DNA from: CAVSUB01 sp963730995
GTDB taxonomy: Bacteria > Acidobacteriota > Vicinamibacteria > Vicinamibacterales > 2-12-FULL-66-21
Direction of reading: 5' to 3'
DNA: 64,000 nucleotides
Assembly (NCBI GenBank): GCA_963730995.1
Contig: CAVSUB010000013.1
Coordinates: 1,922,001 to 1,986,000, forward strand
A program made the position numbers and the translations under genes. Under the pieces are notes generated by a model that did no database searches, had not been told where the DNA came from, and was given only the letters and a program-made list of their open reading frames with translations. Each line of letters starts with the position of its first letter. Position 1 is the first letter of the stretch. Positions 51,186 to 60,240 of this stretch are shown here, piece by piece.

Positions 51186-52541
51186 ATGAACCGACGAACG
51201 TTCCTTGTGACCGGGGCGATGGCTGCCGCCGGATCCGCTGCCGGACTGCGCGCTGCCCCGCCAAGACCGCGGCCGTCGCGGGCGCAGCTTGCCTGGCAGC
51301 GTGACGAGATCGCGCTCTTTTTTCATTTCGGCGTCAACACCTTCAGCAATCGCGAGTGGGGCGATGGCAAGGAGGATCCGGCCACCTTCAATCCGTCGCA
51401 ACTGGACGCGTCGCAGTGGGCGGCCGCCGCGCGCGCCGCCGGTGCGCGGTCGGCAATCCTGACGGCCAAGCATCACGACGGTTTCTGCCTCTGGCCGACG
51501 AAGACGACGACGCACAGTGTCGCGAAGAGCCCGTGGCGTGACGGGCACGGTGACGTGGTTCGCGAGTTCGTCGACGCGTGTCGCGCCGAGCGTTTGCGTC
51601 CGGGGCTCTACCTCTCGCCGTGGGATCGCAACAGTCCGGTCTACGGGGATTCGCCCCGGTACAACGATCTGTATTGCGAACAGCTGACCGAGCTCCTGAC
51701 GCTGTACGGACCGCTCGCGGAAGTGTGGTTCGACGGCGCGAACGGCGAAGGCCCGAACGGAAAGAAGCAGGCCTACGACTGGCCGCGCGTGTGGGCGCTC
51801 GTCCGGAAGCTGCAGCCGGAGGCGATCATGTTCTCCGACGCCGGGCCAGACGTCCGCTGGTGCGGCAACGAAAAGGGATCCGGGGGCGATCCGAATTGGT
51901 CGACCGTCGACCCCCGCGTCGTAACGTATCCGGGCGTCAGCGGTCCCGGTGTCTCGGCGGCGCTGCAGCACGGCGATCCCGACGGATCCGCGTGGCGACC
52001 CGCTGAAGCCGACACGTCGATCCGGCCGGGATGGTTCCACCATCCGGCTGAGGACACTCGCGTACGCACGGCGGACCAGCTCGTCGATCTGTATTTTCAG
52101 TCTGTCGGCCGGAACGCCAAGCTGCTGCTCAACGTGCCGCCAACGCAGCGAGGCCTGCTGCACGACACCGATGTCACCCAGCTTACGAAGTTCAGGGACG
52201 GGCTGGAGGAGATCTTCCGGGTCGATGCAGCGGCGAGCCGTCGGGTCGCCTGGCGCGTCACGGGCGAGAAGGCGGCGACGGCGGAGATTGAGCTGGCGCG
52301 CTCCGAGCAAATCGCCGTCGTCCGCATCGAAGAAAACATCGCGAGCGGCCAGGCGATCGCGAAACACGTCGTCACGGCGTCAGATGGTGGAGAGTGGCGG
52401 GAGCTCGCACGCGGAACCACAGTCGGCTACACCCGGCTGCATCGGTTCGAGCCAACCACCGCCCGCCGCGTCAGGGTGACAATCGAGGACGCTGCCGCAC
52501 GGCCGGAGCCGGTAGTGATCAAGGTGTACCCAACCCTGTAG
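51186..52541 (+). CDS. alpha-L-fucosidase (GH29)
   Basis: Exported fucosidase, 451 aa from ATG 51186, where NRRTFLVTGAMAAAG is a twin-arginine signal; an upstream GTG at 51162 is less likely. GH29 motifs in order: WQRDEIALFFHFGVNTFSNR, YLTAKHHDGF-like (AILTAKHHDGFCLWPTKTT), RPGLYLSPWDRN, and LYGPLAEVWFDGANGEG with the nucleophile Asp in WFDGA. VDLYFQSVGRNAKLLLNVPP marks the end of the barrel; a C-terminal beta-sandwich follows. GH29 enzymes remove alpha-linked fucose from glycans. Clean frame. Confidence 0.92.
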   Translation: MNRRTFLVTGAMAAAGSAAGLRAAPPRPRPSRAQLAWQRDEIALFFHFGVNTFSNREWGDGKEDPATFNPSQLDASQWAAAARAAGARSAILTAKHHDGFCLWPTKTTTHSVAKSPWRDGHGDVVREFVDACRAERLRPGLYLSPWDRNSPVYGDSPRYNDLYCEQLTELLTLYGPLAEVWFDGANGEGPNGKKQAYDWPRVWALVRKLQPEAIMFSDAGPDVRWCGNEKGSGGDPNWSTVDPRVVTYPGVSGPGVSAALQHGDPDGSAWRPAEADTSIRPGWFHHPAEDTRVRTADQLVDLYFQSVGRNAKLLLNVPPTQRGLLHDTDVTQLTKFRDGLEEIFRVDAAASRRVAWRVTGEKAATAEIELARSEQIAVVRIEENIASGQAIAKHVVTASDGGEWRELARGTTVGYTRLHRFEPTTARRVRVTIEDAAARPEPVVIKVYPTL

Positions 52542-52643
52542 GGCGGGGGCTTCCGCCTTCGCGCGAAGCGCTCCGGCGAGACTCGCCGTCGCCTTGGCGG
52601 AGGCGGTCAGCCCCCGCCTCTCCAGCGGGCCCGAAGGCCCGCT
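52540..52643. repeat. palindromic element behind the fucosidase
   Basis: GGCGGGGGCTTCCGCC (52541-52556) pairs with most of GGCGGAGGCGGTCAGCCCCC (starting 52596, arm ends 52618). A second perfect 8-bp hairpin, AGCGGGCC-CGAA-GGCCCGCT, follows at 52624-52643. The first starts at the fucosidase stop codon, so it could terminate that transcript, and a TACAAT -10-like box for the next gene follows at 52661. Confidence 0.65.
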
Positions 52644-52723
52644 GCTACGACAAATCGCCGTACAATTGCACGACAGACCAACCACGCCGGGCACACGTCA
52701 AAAGGCGCAGCATGGAGGACAGG

Positions 52724-53398
52724 ATGAAGGCCGCCATTTTCAGCACTCTCTGTCTGCTGGCGATCTGCTCACCGGCGCGGGCTCAGGGCGATCCCCAGAT
52801 CTACAAGCCTGGCAACGGCGTTACGGCTCCGAAGCTTCTCAAGGAAGTCAAGGCCGAGTACCCACCCGAGGCCATGAAGGCCGGCGTCGCTGGCATCGTC
52901 AAGATGGAATGCGTGGTGCAGACGGATGGCACGCCCAGCGACATCAGGGTTGTCGCCCCGCTCGACCCCACGGTTGACGCCGCGGCCATTCAGGCGCTCA
53001 AGGGCTGGAAATTCAGCCCCGGCCAGAAGGATGGGCAGGCGGTTCCGGTCCTCGTGCAGGTGGAGATGTCATTCACGACCGTGCGCGGGCCGCGTCTCGG
53101 CTCGACCGACGTGTTCCGATCGGGACCCGGAGTCACGCTGCCAAAGCTGGTGCACGAAACGAAGCCGTCGTACACGGCGACGGCGCGCAATGCCGGCGTC
53201 CAGGGAAACGTCGTCCTCGACTGCGTGATTCTGACCGACGGCACCGTCGGGGATGTACGGGTGAGCAAACCTCTCGACTCCGACCTCGACGCCGAGGCGA
53301 TCCGAACGGTCCGACAGTGGAAGTTCACGCCCGGTGAGAAAGAGGGGCAGGCAGTGCCCGTTCAGGTCAGCGTCGAGCTGACGTTTACGTTGCGTTGA
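52724..53398 (+). CDS. exported protein with two TonB C-terminal domains
   Basis: 224 aa from ATG 52724, with GGAGG 5 nt upstream; an ATG at 52712 would lie before the ribosome-binding site. Signal peptide AAIFSTLCLLAICSPARAQ. Two repeats of the TonB_C fold follow: VKAEYPPEAMKAGVAGIVKM...WKFSPGQKDGQAVPV and TKPSYTATARNAGVQGNVVL...WKFTPGEKEGQAVPVQVSVE. Each shows the Y-P...A...G.V.l pattern. With no inner-membrane helix or proline-rich linker, it is a periplasmic TonB-like protein rather than an energy transducer. Its partners are unknown. Confidence 0.85.
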   Translation: MKAAIFSTLCLLAICSPARAQGDPQIYKPGNGVTAPKLLKEVKAEYPPEAMKAGVAGIVKMECVVQTDGTPSDIRVVAPLDPTVDAAAIQALKGWKFSPGQKDGQAVPVLVQVEMSFTTVRGPRLGSTDVFRSGPGVTLPKLVHETKPSYTATARNAGVQGNVVLDCVILTDGTVGDVRVSKPLDSDLDAEAIRTVRQWKFTPGEKEGQAVPVQVSVELTFTLR

Positions 53399-53505
53399 CG
53401 TCGAACGGAGGTCGAATCTTCCTGGAAAATCGTACGGAAGCGTACAAACGCGGTACAATGTAGCGCTCGGCGTGCCAGCGCCCTGCTCTTGAAGGGACGA
53501 TTCTG

Positions 53506-53973
53506 ATGCCATCGCACGCCGCAACGCGCCTCGCCTCTTTCGTGCCGGTCGCCGTTCTGCTCGCCGTCGCCGCGGGCTGCGGCAGCGCGACTGCACCCAG
53601 CCCTACGCAGCAGACCGAAACGTTCACGGGAACGCTGCAGCCGCTGGGCACGGACTTCAAGACGTTCACGATCGTCTACTCGCAGGCCTCCAGCGATCTG
53701 AGCGTGACCGTCGATAGCCTGAAGACCGTCGCCGCTTCGACGCCTGTCACCGGAATAACAATCGGAATCGGATTCGGCGCCGTCTCGGGCAGTACCTGCT
53801 CGCTTCAGATACAGACGCCGACCGCGGCGCTGGCAACTGAGCTCTTTGCTCCCAACGGGGCCTCCGCTGGATCGTATTGCGTCCAGATCTTCGACTGCCC
53901 GACCGGAACGACCGGCTGCTCCTCGATGCTCACGGAACCCGTCACGTATTCGATGACGGTCAAGCACTTCTGA
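53506..53973 (+). CDS. small hypothetical lipoprotein
   Basis: 155 aa from ATG 53506, no family recognised. Signal peptide with lipobox AVLLAVAAGCGS (Cys near residue 25). The mature part is Thr- and Ser-rich: TFTGTLQPLGTDFKTFTIVY, SDLSVTVDSLKTV, ITIGIGFG. It has a Cys-rich C-terminus (YCVQIFDCPTGTTGCSS) ending TYSMTVKHF, suggesting a disulphide-stabilised beta-sandwich. A TACAAT -10-like box lies at 53454-53459, consistent with its own promoter. Confidence 0.75.
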   Translation: MPSHAATRLASFVPVAVLLAVAAGCGSATAPSPTQQTETFTGTLQPLGTDFKTFTIVYSQASSDLSVTVDSLKTVAASTPVTGITIGIGFGAVSGSTCSLQIQTPTAALATELFAPNGASAGSYCVQIFDCPTGTTGCSSMLTEPVTYSMTVKHF

Positions 53974-54192
53974 CGCCGGCTCGGCGGCCTGCCTGTCAAC
54001 CAATCCGCCCTGCGGCCACCGTTACGCACAAAGCGAGTACGGCTGCGCCGACAAAGACGCCTCCGAGGATCCAGCATCTGGTCGTCTTGCCTGCGCCGTT
54101 CCTCCCGAAGAACCCGTAGCAGCGCCCGCGAGCAACGCTGAGGGTCAGCCCGTTCACCGTGTCGGTCCGGCCGTACCGTCGAGCAATGAGGT

Positions 54193-54897
54193 TTACCTGG
54201 ATCCCCGTTCGTGCATCGTGAGGTCCGCCAGGGCGGCGTCCGCGTGAGAGCCGAGCGCATCGAGGACCTCACCGAGCTTCTGGCGGTCCGACTCGGCAAA
54301 GCTCGGAAACCCAAGCCGCACGCGGATGCCTTCGATCCGGCGCGCAACGCCCGAGCCGCTCTGATAAGCGGCGATCAATCGGCCTCGGGTGAGCTCCGCA
54401 ATGAGCCCCTGCAGGGCATCCTCGAATGCGCGGCGTTCGCCGATCGTTCGTTCAATCCGGTCGAAGTGATGCAGCGCCACCGCGCGGTGAGCAGGCGGGC
54501 CCACGCCGTCGAAACCGTCCCGCAGGGCCTGCAGCGTCTGGTCGAAGCCCTCGCGGCGAACCAGAGAGCCGTCCAGACAGAGCTCCCAGGCAATGTGCGC
54601 GAAGAGTCCGAGCTTCGGAGCGTCCACCCCGCTCGCGCGCAGACTCTCGATCGTGCGACGCTCCCCCTCCAGGAAGGCCTCCGCCGAATGGAACCAGCGA
54701 TCGACCTGGAGGTGATGCTCGATACCCCAGAGAACGGACGCGAGCTCGTCGCCGGCGCCGACCGCTGCAATCGGCCCGTGGATCGGCCTGACGCGGCGAT
54801 CCACCATCCGCCATAGATCCGGCAGCATCGCACCGATCCCGGCGATGGCCGATCCCGAATCGCGCGCGGCGAGAAACCGATGGAGCAGGAAGTTCAA
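54193..54897 (-). CDS. hypothetical protein, possibly related to ACP phosphodiesterase
   Basis: 234 aa from ATG 54897. The N-terminus MNFLLHRFLAARDSGSAIAG and the later GIEHHLQVDRWFHSAEAFLE, ALHHFDRIE resemble the helical HD-like fold of AcpH/DUF479 proteins, which begin MNFLAH and have 'GixxHxxVDxFtd'. The usual 'GdfvKG' motif is not clear, here GAMLPDLWR. So the fold assignment is tentative. A minus-strand TATAAT lies at 55015-55010, but 110 nt from the start. It is divergent from the sigma factor gene, with a palindromic element in the space between. Confidence 0.55.
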   Translation of the reverse strand: MNFLLHRFLAARDSGSAIAGIGAMLPDLWRMVDRRVRPIHGPIAAVGAGDELASVLWGIEHHLQVDRWFHSAEAFLEGERRTIESLRASGVDAPKLGLFAHIAWELCLDGSLVRREGFDQTLQALRDGFDGVGPPAHRAVALHHFDRIERTIGERRAFEDALQGLIAELTRGRLIAAYQSGSGVARRIEGIRVRLGFPSFAESDRQKLGEVLDALGSHADAALADLTMHERGSR

Positions 54898-55041
54898 GTT
54901 GGCGAACGCGTCAGGAGCCCGGTCGGCGGCAGGCTCGCTTCGGCTGAGGAGTCGAGGCGGCGATCGCCTGCAGCAGGATACGGACGAGCGCCACGCGGTT
55001 CACGGCCGCATTATATTTCGTCGCCACGAGCCAGCGCCCTG

Positions 55042-55200
55042 GTGTCGCGTCTCCGAAGTCCTGTTACATTCGGCCGGCGCTGCATCCCGGGGCGCGGCGT
55101 TGCTCGTCGGTTGCATACTCCCGGTATGCGCCCTCCTCGCGCCTTGCGCGCCGGGCGCATCGCCGCCCTCGGTGTTAACAGGGCTTCGGAGACGCGACAC
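55042..55200. repeat. 159-bp palindromic element in a divergent intergenic region
   Basis: GTGTCGCGTCTCCGAAGTCC... (55042-55066) and its complement at 55176-55200 match at 24 of 25 bases. The 109-nt interior is very GC-rich and contains a small hairpin GCATAC-TCCC-GTATGC type (GCATACTCCCGGTATGC, about 55109-55125). The right arm ends 38 nt before the sigma-factor ATG. Confidence 0.85.
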
Positions 55201-55238
55201 TAGCGCAGGCGATATGATCGCGGGACTTCAACCGAGAC

Positions 55239-55988
55239 ATGATGCCAGCCGGCAACCCGGAATGGAACGCAGGTTCGCGGTTCCCCGCCACACGGCACTC
55301 GATCATCGAGCGGATCCGCGCGGGCGGATCCGACGTCCGCCGGCAAGCGTTCGGCGATCTCGTCCATGGTTACTGGAAGCCTGTCTACACGCACCTGCGA
55401 CTGACGTGGCGACTGGATCCCGACGACGCCCAGGATGCGACGCAGGCGTTCTTCGCCGAAGCGTACGAGAAGGAGTGGCTGGAACGATTCGAGCCGGCGA
55501 AGGCAAAATTCAGGACATTCGTCAGGATCTGCGCGGACCGCTTCGTGCAGAATCGCCGGCAGGCGGCGTCGCGAGCCAAGCGCGGAGGCGGCATCCACTT
55601 CATCGCGCTCGATTTCGAAGGCGCGGAGCGGGACACGCTCGCGCGGCTTGCCTCCTCGGAGATTGACCCGGACACGCTCTTTCACCGGGAGTTCGTTCGA
55701 GCCCTGTTCGAGCGCGCCGTCCAGTCAGTGCGTGAGGAACTGGACACGGCCGGCAAGCCACAGGTCGTTGCGCTGTTCGAGCGCTACGATCTCGCCCCGC
55801 GCGACGGCGACAGCTATGCGGCGCTCGCGGCGGAATTCAACCTGACGACGACACAGGTCACCAACGCGCTCGCGCTCGCACGCCGCCGGTTTCGCGAGCA
55901 CGCGCTGGAGGCGCTTCGGGCGGTGTGCGCGACTGACGATGAGTTCCGGCGAGACGCGCGGGAGTTGTTCGGCGTGGAGGTCGAGTGA
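55239..55988 (+). CDS. ECF-type RNA polymerase sigma factor
   Basis: 249 aa from ATG 55239 (ATG 55242 also possible). Sigma region 2 is YWKPVYTHLRLTWRLDPDDA with QDATQAFFAEAYEKEWLERF; region 4 is YAALAAEFNLTTTQVTNALA with LARRRFREHALEALR, a clear helix-turn-helix. The YWKPVY and W-L-x-x-F-x-P-x-k-G-x-F/R-F-R/T style (RFEPAKAKFRTFVRICADRF) are typical of ECF sigma factors in Acidobacteria and Planctomycetes linked to protein kinases. Its stop overlaps the kinase start (GTGA), strongly suggesting that the kinase controls it. No anti-sigma factor gene is visible. Confidence 0.92.
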   Translation: MMPAGNPEWNAGSRFPATRHSIIERIRAGGSDVRRQAFGDLVHGYWKPVYTHLRLTWRLDPDDAQDATQAFFAEAYEKEWLERFEPAKAKFRTFVRICADRFVQNRRQAASRAKRGGGIHFIALDFEGAERDTLARLASSEIDPDTLFHREFVRALFERAVQSVREELDTAGKPQVVALFERYDLAPRDGDSYAALAAEFNLTTTQVTNALALARRRFREHALEALRAVCATDDEFRRDARELFGVEVE

Positions 55989-56977
55989 CAGGCCTCTCGG
56001 ATGGGGCCGTCTCGCGCCTCAGATCCGTCGCGACCTGGCCCGAATTCGAATCGCCTCGATACGTCGCCGTCGAGGAGATCGGGCGCGGAGGTATGGGAAC
56101 CGTGTATCGCGCGACGGACGATCTCCTCGGACGAGACGTCGCCGTCAAGATCCCGAACGGATTTGGAACGGCCGCCGTCGCAGCTCGGCTCCAGACGGAG
56201 GCGGCGGCGCTCGCGCGTCTCGAGCATCCCGGTATCGTCCCGATCCACGACGCCGGCAGGCTCGCCGACGGCCGGCTCTTCTACGTCATGAAGCTGGTTC
56301 GAGGCAAAACGCTCGAGGCGCATCTCGCAGATCGTCCCTCGCTGAGCGAGCGGCTGGGGATCTTCGAGCGGATCTGCGAGCCGGTCGCGTTTGCCCACGC
56401 GCTTGGATTCGTGCACCGCGATCTGAAGCCCGAGAACGTCATGCTCGGAGCCTTCGGGGAAGTCCTGGTCATGGATTGGGGCGCGGCGTTGCTCACACAC
56501 GCGGGCGAGAACTCCGATCCCGTACCTCCAGCGCTGTCGCGTGAGCGACAAACCGAAGACGGCACGGCGATCGGCACACGCGGCTTCATGGCGCCTGAAC
56601 AGATGACAACGGGCGACCCGATCGATGCGCGGGCGGATGTCTACGGTCTCGGCGCCGTGTTGTATCTGATGCTGACCGGAGACCGGCCTGCGGAGATCGA
56701 GCCTACCGACGGTCTCGCATCTCGACGCGACCTGCCTGCCGCGCTCCGCGCGATCTGCATCCGGGCGATGTCGCCTCAGCCCGCCGATCGGTATCAGGAC
56801 GTCCTGAGCCTCGTGGGTGACATCCGGCGCTACCGGGCCGGGCTCGCGGTGGACGCGCATCACGAGACCGCGCTCGAACGGACGATGCGCTTCGTCCGGA
56901 CCTATCGGACGGCGATCGTCTTGATCGTCGCGTATCTCGTAATGCGGGTCATCGTTGCCGTCACTGCGGGAAGATAG
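55985..56977 (+). CDS. membrane-anchored Ser/Thr protein kinase
   Basis: 330 aa from GTG 55985, overlapping the sigma-factor stop by 4 nt. Hanks-type kinase: Gly-rich loop IGRGGMGTVYRATDDLLGRD, VAVKIP lysine, catalytic loop FVHRDLKPENVMLG, and the Mg-binding motif MDWGAA, where DFG reads DWG, as in many bacterial members of this group. GTRGFMAPEQM is the APE motif; DVYGLGAVLYLMLTGDRP follows. A C-terminal helix (TAIVLIVAYLVMRVIVAVTA) anchors it, with no extracellular sensor beyond a few residues. It likely phosphorylates the sigma factor or a partner, a guess based on coupling. Confidence 0.92.
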   Translation: MTGLSDGAVSRLRSVATWPEFESPRYVAVEEIGRGGMGTVYRATDDLLGRDVAVKIPNGFGTAAVAARLQTEAAALARLEHPGIVPIHDAGRLADGRLFYVMKLVRGKTLEAHLADRPSLSERLGIFERICEPVAFAHALGFVHRDLKPENVMLGAFGEVLVMDWGAALLTHAGENSDPVPPALSRERQTEDGTAIGTRGFMAPEQMTTGDPIDARADVYGLGAVLYLMLTGDRPAEIEPTDGLASRRDLPAALRAICIRAMSPQPADRYQDVLSLVGDIRRYRAGLAVDAHHETALERTMRFVRTYRTAIVLIVAYLVMRVIVAVTAGR

Positions 56978-56982
56978 TCGCC

Positions 56983-57348
56983 TCACACTCTCGCCGGCAT
57001 CACCGGCCGCCCGTATTTCTGTGTCGCGTAGCCCACGATCATCCCGAGCACGCTGCCCGGCAGCATGATCTGCCAGTAGTAGTGCACGCCCGACGGTTGC
57101 GGAATCGCGGCGACCAGGAACGCGAAGAACGCGCCGCAGAGCAATCCAAAGAGGATCCCCGCTCGCAGTGAGGTGACGCGGCGAGCGAACCAGCCGGCCA
57201 GGACCCCCACCAGCAGCCCCTTGCACGTCGAGCCGATCACGATGCCGACGATACCTGGAGCCGTTTCGGGGGCGGAGATCAGCGCACTGAGCCCATCGAA
57301 GATCCCGAGAACGCCCCCGAGCACGAGACCGACCACTGGCTTGTTCAT
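56983..57348 (-). CDS. small membrane protein of unknown function
   Basis: 121 aa from ATG 57348, convergent with the kinase gene. Four hydrophobic segments: PVVGLVLGGVLGIFDGLSAL, TAPGIVGIVIGSTCKGLLVG, AGILFGLLCGAFFAFLVAAI, MLPGSVLGMIVGYATQKYG. Short loops with Gly-rich helix packing suggest a DUF-type integral membrane protein. No functional motif. The 275 nt upstream (57349-57622) shows no gene. Confidence 0.75.
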   Translation of the reverse strand: MNKPVVGLVLGGVLGIFDGLSALISAPETAPGIVGIVIGSTCKGLLVGVLAGWFARRVTSLRAGILFGLLCGAFFAFLVAAIPQPSGVHYYWQIMLPGSVLGMIVGYATQKYGRPVMPARV

Positions 57349-57622
57349 CGTTCCAAAGCCTCCTGACGCTCTATTACGCGACCGCCTCGATTCCTGTACG
57401 GCACATTATCGCTGCGACTCATCCGTTTGTCGCAGAGGGCTCGGCCGCGTCGATTGCGCGGCGGGCGGATACTACTGGTCTGTATTGTTGAAAGCCATGG
57501 TCGCCGCTCCGTTGTCGCGGCCGGAGACGCGCCGGGACAACGAGGTTGCTCCTCGAAAACATGGTTGATACGGTCCAGTAGCGGAACCAGCCGCTGACCC
57601 CGGATGTTCGGGAACGGAGATC

Positions 57623-58273
57623 GTGCCGTTTGAATATTCAGTGGGTCAGCGAACGAAAGGCGGCGTTCAGTTTATGAAGAAAACAGCATCCGGAAAGTCG
57701 GCAACCAGGATTCAGGAGCTCGAGCCGTTTGGCAAGCGGAGCGTGGACCTCGCCAAATTCAAGCTGGAGCTCTCCGACAAGGAATTGCACAAGCTCCTCG
57801 GGCCGGTCGGCGACATCATCGTCTTTCCGTTCGTCCCGATCGAGACCCTCAGCGCGACGAAGACGATCGGGCTTGGCAGGACGAACCTCACGATCATCGC
57901 GCCGACGATCGTGCAGATCGACACGCCGACGCCCAGCGCGACGTTCGACGTGCGGGCGCAGAGCCGTCACCCTGCCATCCAGATGCACTTCGAGCCGAGC
58001 GCCTACGGGATTACCTCGGTCGCGACCTATTTCATGGATTTCACGATCCAGGCGTTCGGGCAATCGACGTTCAACCTGGCCGGGTTCGCGGGCTCTGGCA
58101 CCGTCCTCAACGGCGGTACGAAAGTGCTCAACGGGCAGACGACCGTCACGTTGGTCCTCCAGAACGTGCCGCCCACCCAGCAGACCTTCGGATTCCTGGA
58201 GGAAACGTCGGGCGTGGCATGGCAGTGGTTCAGGACGAGGGTCCGCTTCCCGCCGATCGTGATCTCGCTCTAG
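57623..58273 (+). CDS. hypothetical protein
   Basis: 216 aa from GTG 57623, which has GGAG just upstream; ATG 57674 (MKKTASGKSATRIQELEPFG) is the other likely start. Soluble, no signal peptide. A short helical stretch (VDLAKFKLELSDKELHKLLG) is followed by a beta-rich domain with repeated hydrophobic/Thr strands: LSATKTIGLGRTNLTIIAPT, FDVRAQSRHPAIQMHFEPSA, FTIQAFGQSTFNLAGFAGSG, TTVTLVLQNVPPTQQTFGFL and a final EETSGVAWQWFRTRVRFPPI. No family recognised. It might be a binding or structural protein; nothing nearby indicates its role. Confidence 0.75.
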   Translation: MPFEYSVGQRTKGGVQFMKKTASGKSATRIQELEPFGKRSVDLAKFKLELSDKELHKLLGPVGDIIVFPFVPIETLSATKTIGLGRTNLTIIAPTIVQIDTPTPSATFDVRAQSRHPAIQMHFEPSAYGITSVATYFMDFTIQAFGQSTFNLAGFAGSGTVLNGGTKVLNGQTTVTLVLQNVPPTQQTFGFLEETSGVAWQWFRTRVRFPPIVISL

Positions 58274-58301
58274 CGGCCGGACGAGCCGGAATCAGGAATC
58301 C

Positions 58302-58364
58302 GTGGTCGGGGATCCGTCAAACCTCGGAATCTCGTTCGAGAGGTTTCGGATCCCCGATCACGAT
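58302..58364. repeat. palindromic element, same core as 31529
   Basis: GTGGTCGGGGATCCG...AAACCTC (58302-58325) pairs with GAGAGGTTTCGGATCCCCGA... (58338-58361). The core GGGATCCG..AAACCTCGG-A-CTC..TCGA...GGTTTCGG is similar along its length to that of the element at 31584-31628. It lies between two convergent genes and its right arm reaches the TRAP permease stop at 58364. Confidence 0.75.
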
Positions 58365-59760
58365 CAGCCCCGATACCCAAGGAACACCCTGGGCAGCACG
58401 AGGGTCAACACGGGGAACGCCGCGATCAGCGCGAGACCCGACGAGCAGGGCCACGAGGTACGGCAGATACGCCCGGCTCACGTCGTCGATATCCACGCGC
58501 GCGATGCCGGCGGCTATCGAGAGGCCGACACCTACCGGCGGAAGGAAGAAGGCGATCCCCATCGCCGCGATGATGACGATGCCGTAGTGCACGGGATCGA
58601 GACCGACGGCGCGGCTGATCGGGAAGAGGATCGGCCCGAAGATCAGCAGCGCCGGCAGCCCTTCGAGCAGCGCGCCGATGACGACGAAGACAACGACCGT
58701 CATCGCGAGGAGGCCGGCGCGGCCCGCACCCGTGCCGCGCAATCCACTCGCCTAGCATCTGCGGCACCCATTCGCGCACCAGGATCCATGCAAAGGCGGA
58801 GGCTGCCGCCAGCACCCACAGCGTGGTCGCGGTGACGATTCCGCTGCCGGCGAGCTGCCCGACGTATCTCGTTCGCGCGGATGCCGCCCAGCGACGATGC
58901 CGGCCACGAGCGCGTACACGACCGCCAGCAGCGCCGCCTCGGTCACCGTCGTGAGCCCGCTGAAGATTCCGCCGAAGAGCATGACCGGCAGGCCGGTGGG
59001 AATGGCCGCGCGACGGAGCGGCGCGCACCAGATCGCCTCTCGTGGCAGGCGGGCTGACCGGCCAGTCCCTGGCGGCGCGCGCGGAGCGCGATGAGGCACC
59101 AGGAGCACGCGCCGCGAGCAGGAACGCCGGCACGAAAACCGGCCAGAAACAGCGTCACGATCGACAGGTTCACCAGCGATCCGAGCACGACCATCGTCAG
59201 GCACGGCGGCACAAGGATGCCCATCGCGGAGGCCGCAGCGACGACGCTGACCGCCTCAGGTCCTGAATAGCCGGACTTCCGCATCGACGGCACGAGCAGC
59301 GAGCTGATCGCGGACACGTCCGCCGCGGTCGAGCCCGAGATGCCCGAGAACAGGATCTCCGCAACGACCACGACCATCGCGAGGCCGCCGCGCACGCGGC
59401 CCGACGATTGCCATCGCGAGATCGACGATGCGCTCGGAGATGCCGCCAGATTCCATCAGCGCGCCGGCGAGGATGAAGAGCGGGATCGCGAGGAGGACGA
59501 ACGAGTCGACGCCGCCGAGAATCTTGATCGGCAGGATGATCAGGTCGACGCCGCCAATCCCGAGCAGATAGGTGAGCGACGTCAGCGCGAGCGTGAAGGC
59601 AAGCGGCACGCCGAGCGCCGCGGTGACGAGGAATCCGGTCACGAGCACGACGAGCGGCGCGGCGTCCGACGAGCAGCGGAACGAGCACCGAGACGACCGC
59701 CACGCCTGCCGCACCGAGCGACCACGCGAGCGGACGTTCGGTCGCGCCACGACCCGAGTG
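58364..59760 (-). CDS. dctM: TRAP transporter large permease (DctM), frameshifted
   Basis: Large membrane subunit of a TRAP uptake system. Recovered in several frames: VVLVTGFLVTAALGVPLAFT near 59640-59580, LAIPLFILAGALMESGGISE near 59500-59440, GISGSTAADVSAISSLLVPS near 59350-59280 (the S-G-S-x-A-A-D motif), YSGPEAVSVVAAASAMGILV then PPCLTMVVLGSLVNLSIVTL, and VIIAAMGIAFFLPPVGVGLS near 58580. The real end, in another frame, is LALIAAFPVLTLVLPRVF and stops at 58364. The N-terminal boundary with DctQ is unclear: an extra hydrophobic stretch (SLGAAGVAVVSVLVPLLVG) precedes the first helix, and the two may be fused. At least six frameshifts. Confidence 0.75.
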
Positions 59761-60240
59761 CCCTCCGGCCAGGAGCTGCTGAACGAGCACGGCCGACCAT
59801 CAGGACGAGCGCGACCGGCAGGACCGCGGAGATCGCCGCGCCCGACAGCCCGCTCGCGGGCAGCCGCTCCGCGGCGCTGGCGACCGTCAGGCGCCATGCG
59901 GGCACGACGAGCCAGAGAAAGAAGCGCCAGCAGCACGAGGCGAAGACCGCGATCGACCGCCTGTCGCCTGCGGCGCCGGGAGATAGCCGAACCAGCGCGG
60001 TCACGCGCGGATGCTGGCTCGTGTCGCAGCGCGGAGATGCCGCCGACGCACATCAGCCAGCCGAGGAGCAGCCGGGCGACCTCTTCGGTCCAGGGAAACG
60101 GCTGCCGAAGGACGTGACGTCCGACGACCTGCAGGCCGACGACCGCGGCCTGCGCGACGACGAGGACGGCCGATGGACCAGTGGAGCGCGCGATCCGCGA
60201 GGGGCAGCGGCGGCTCCTGTGCTGCCGTGAACGGACGTCA
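59761..60240 (-). CDS. dctQ: TRAP transporter small permease (DctQ), frameshifted
   Basis: Small membrane subunit, recognised by VLVVAQAAVVGLQVVGRHVL, RQPFPWTEEVARLLLGWLMC and VGGISALRH (about 60190-60020), the classic 'R.vf..p..WteE.ar.l..w' motif of DctQ. Downstream helices (ISAVLPVALVLMVGRA near 59830-59790) are in other frames. Start and end are estimates within about 30 nt because of frameshifts. It lies between the solute-binding protein and the large permease, the usual gene order. Confidence 0.65.

Noticed and set aside
50127..52367. 746-codon minus-strand frame opposite the PhyH and fucosidase genes
   Set aside because: Shadow of two clear plus-strand genes; no domain visible in it.
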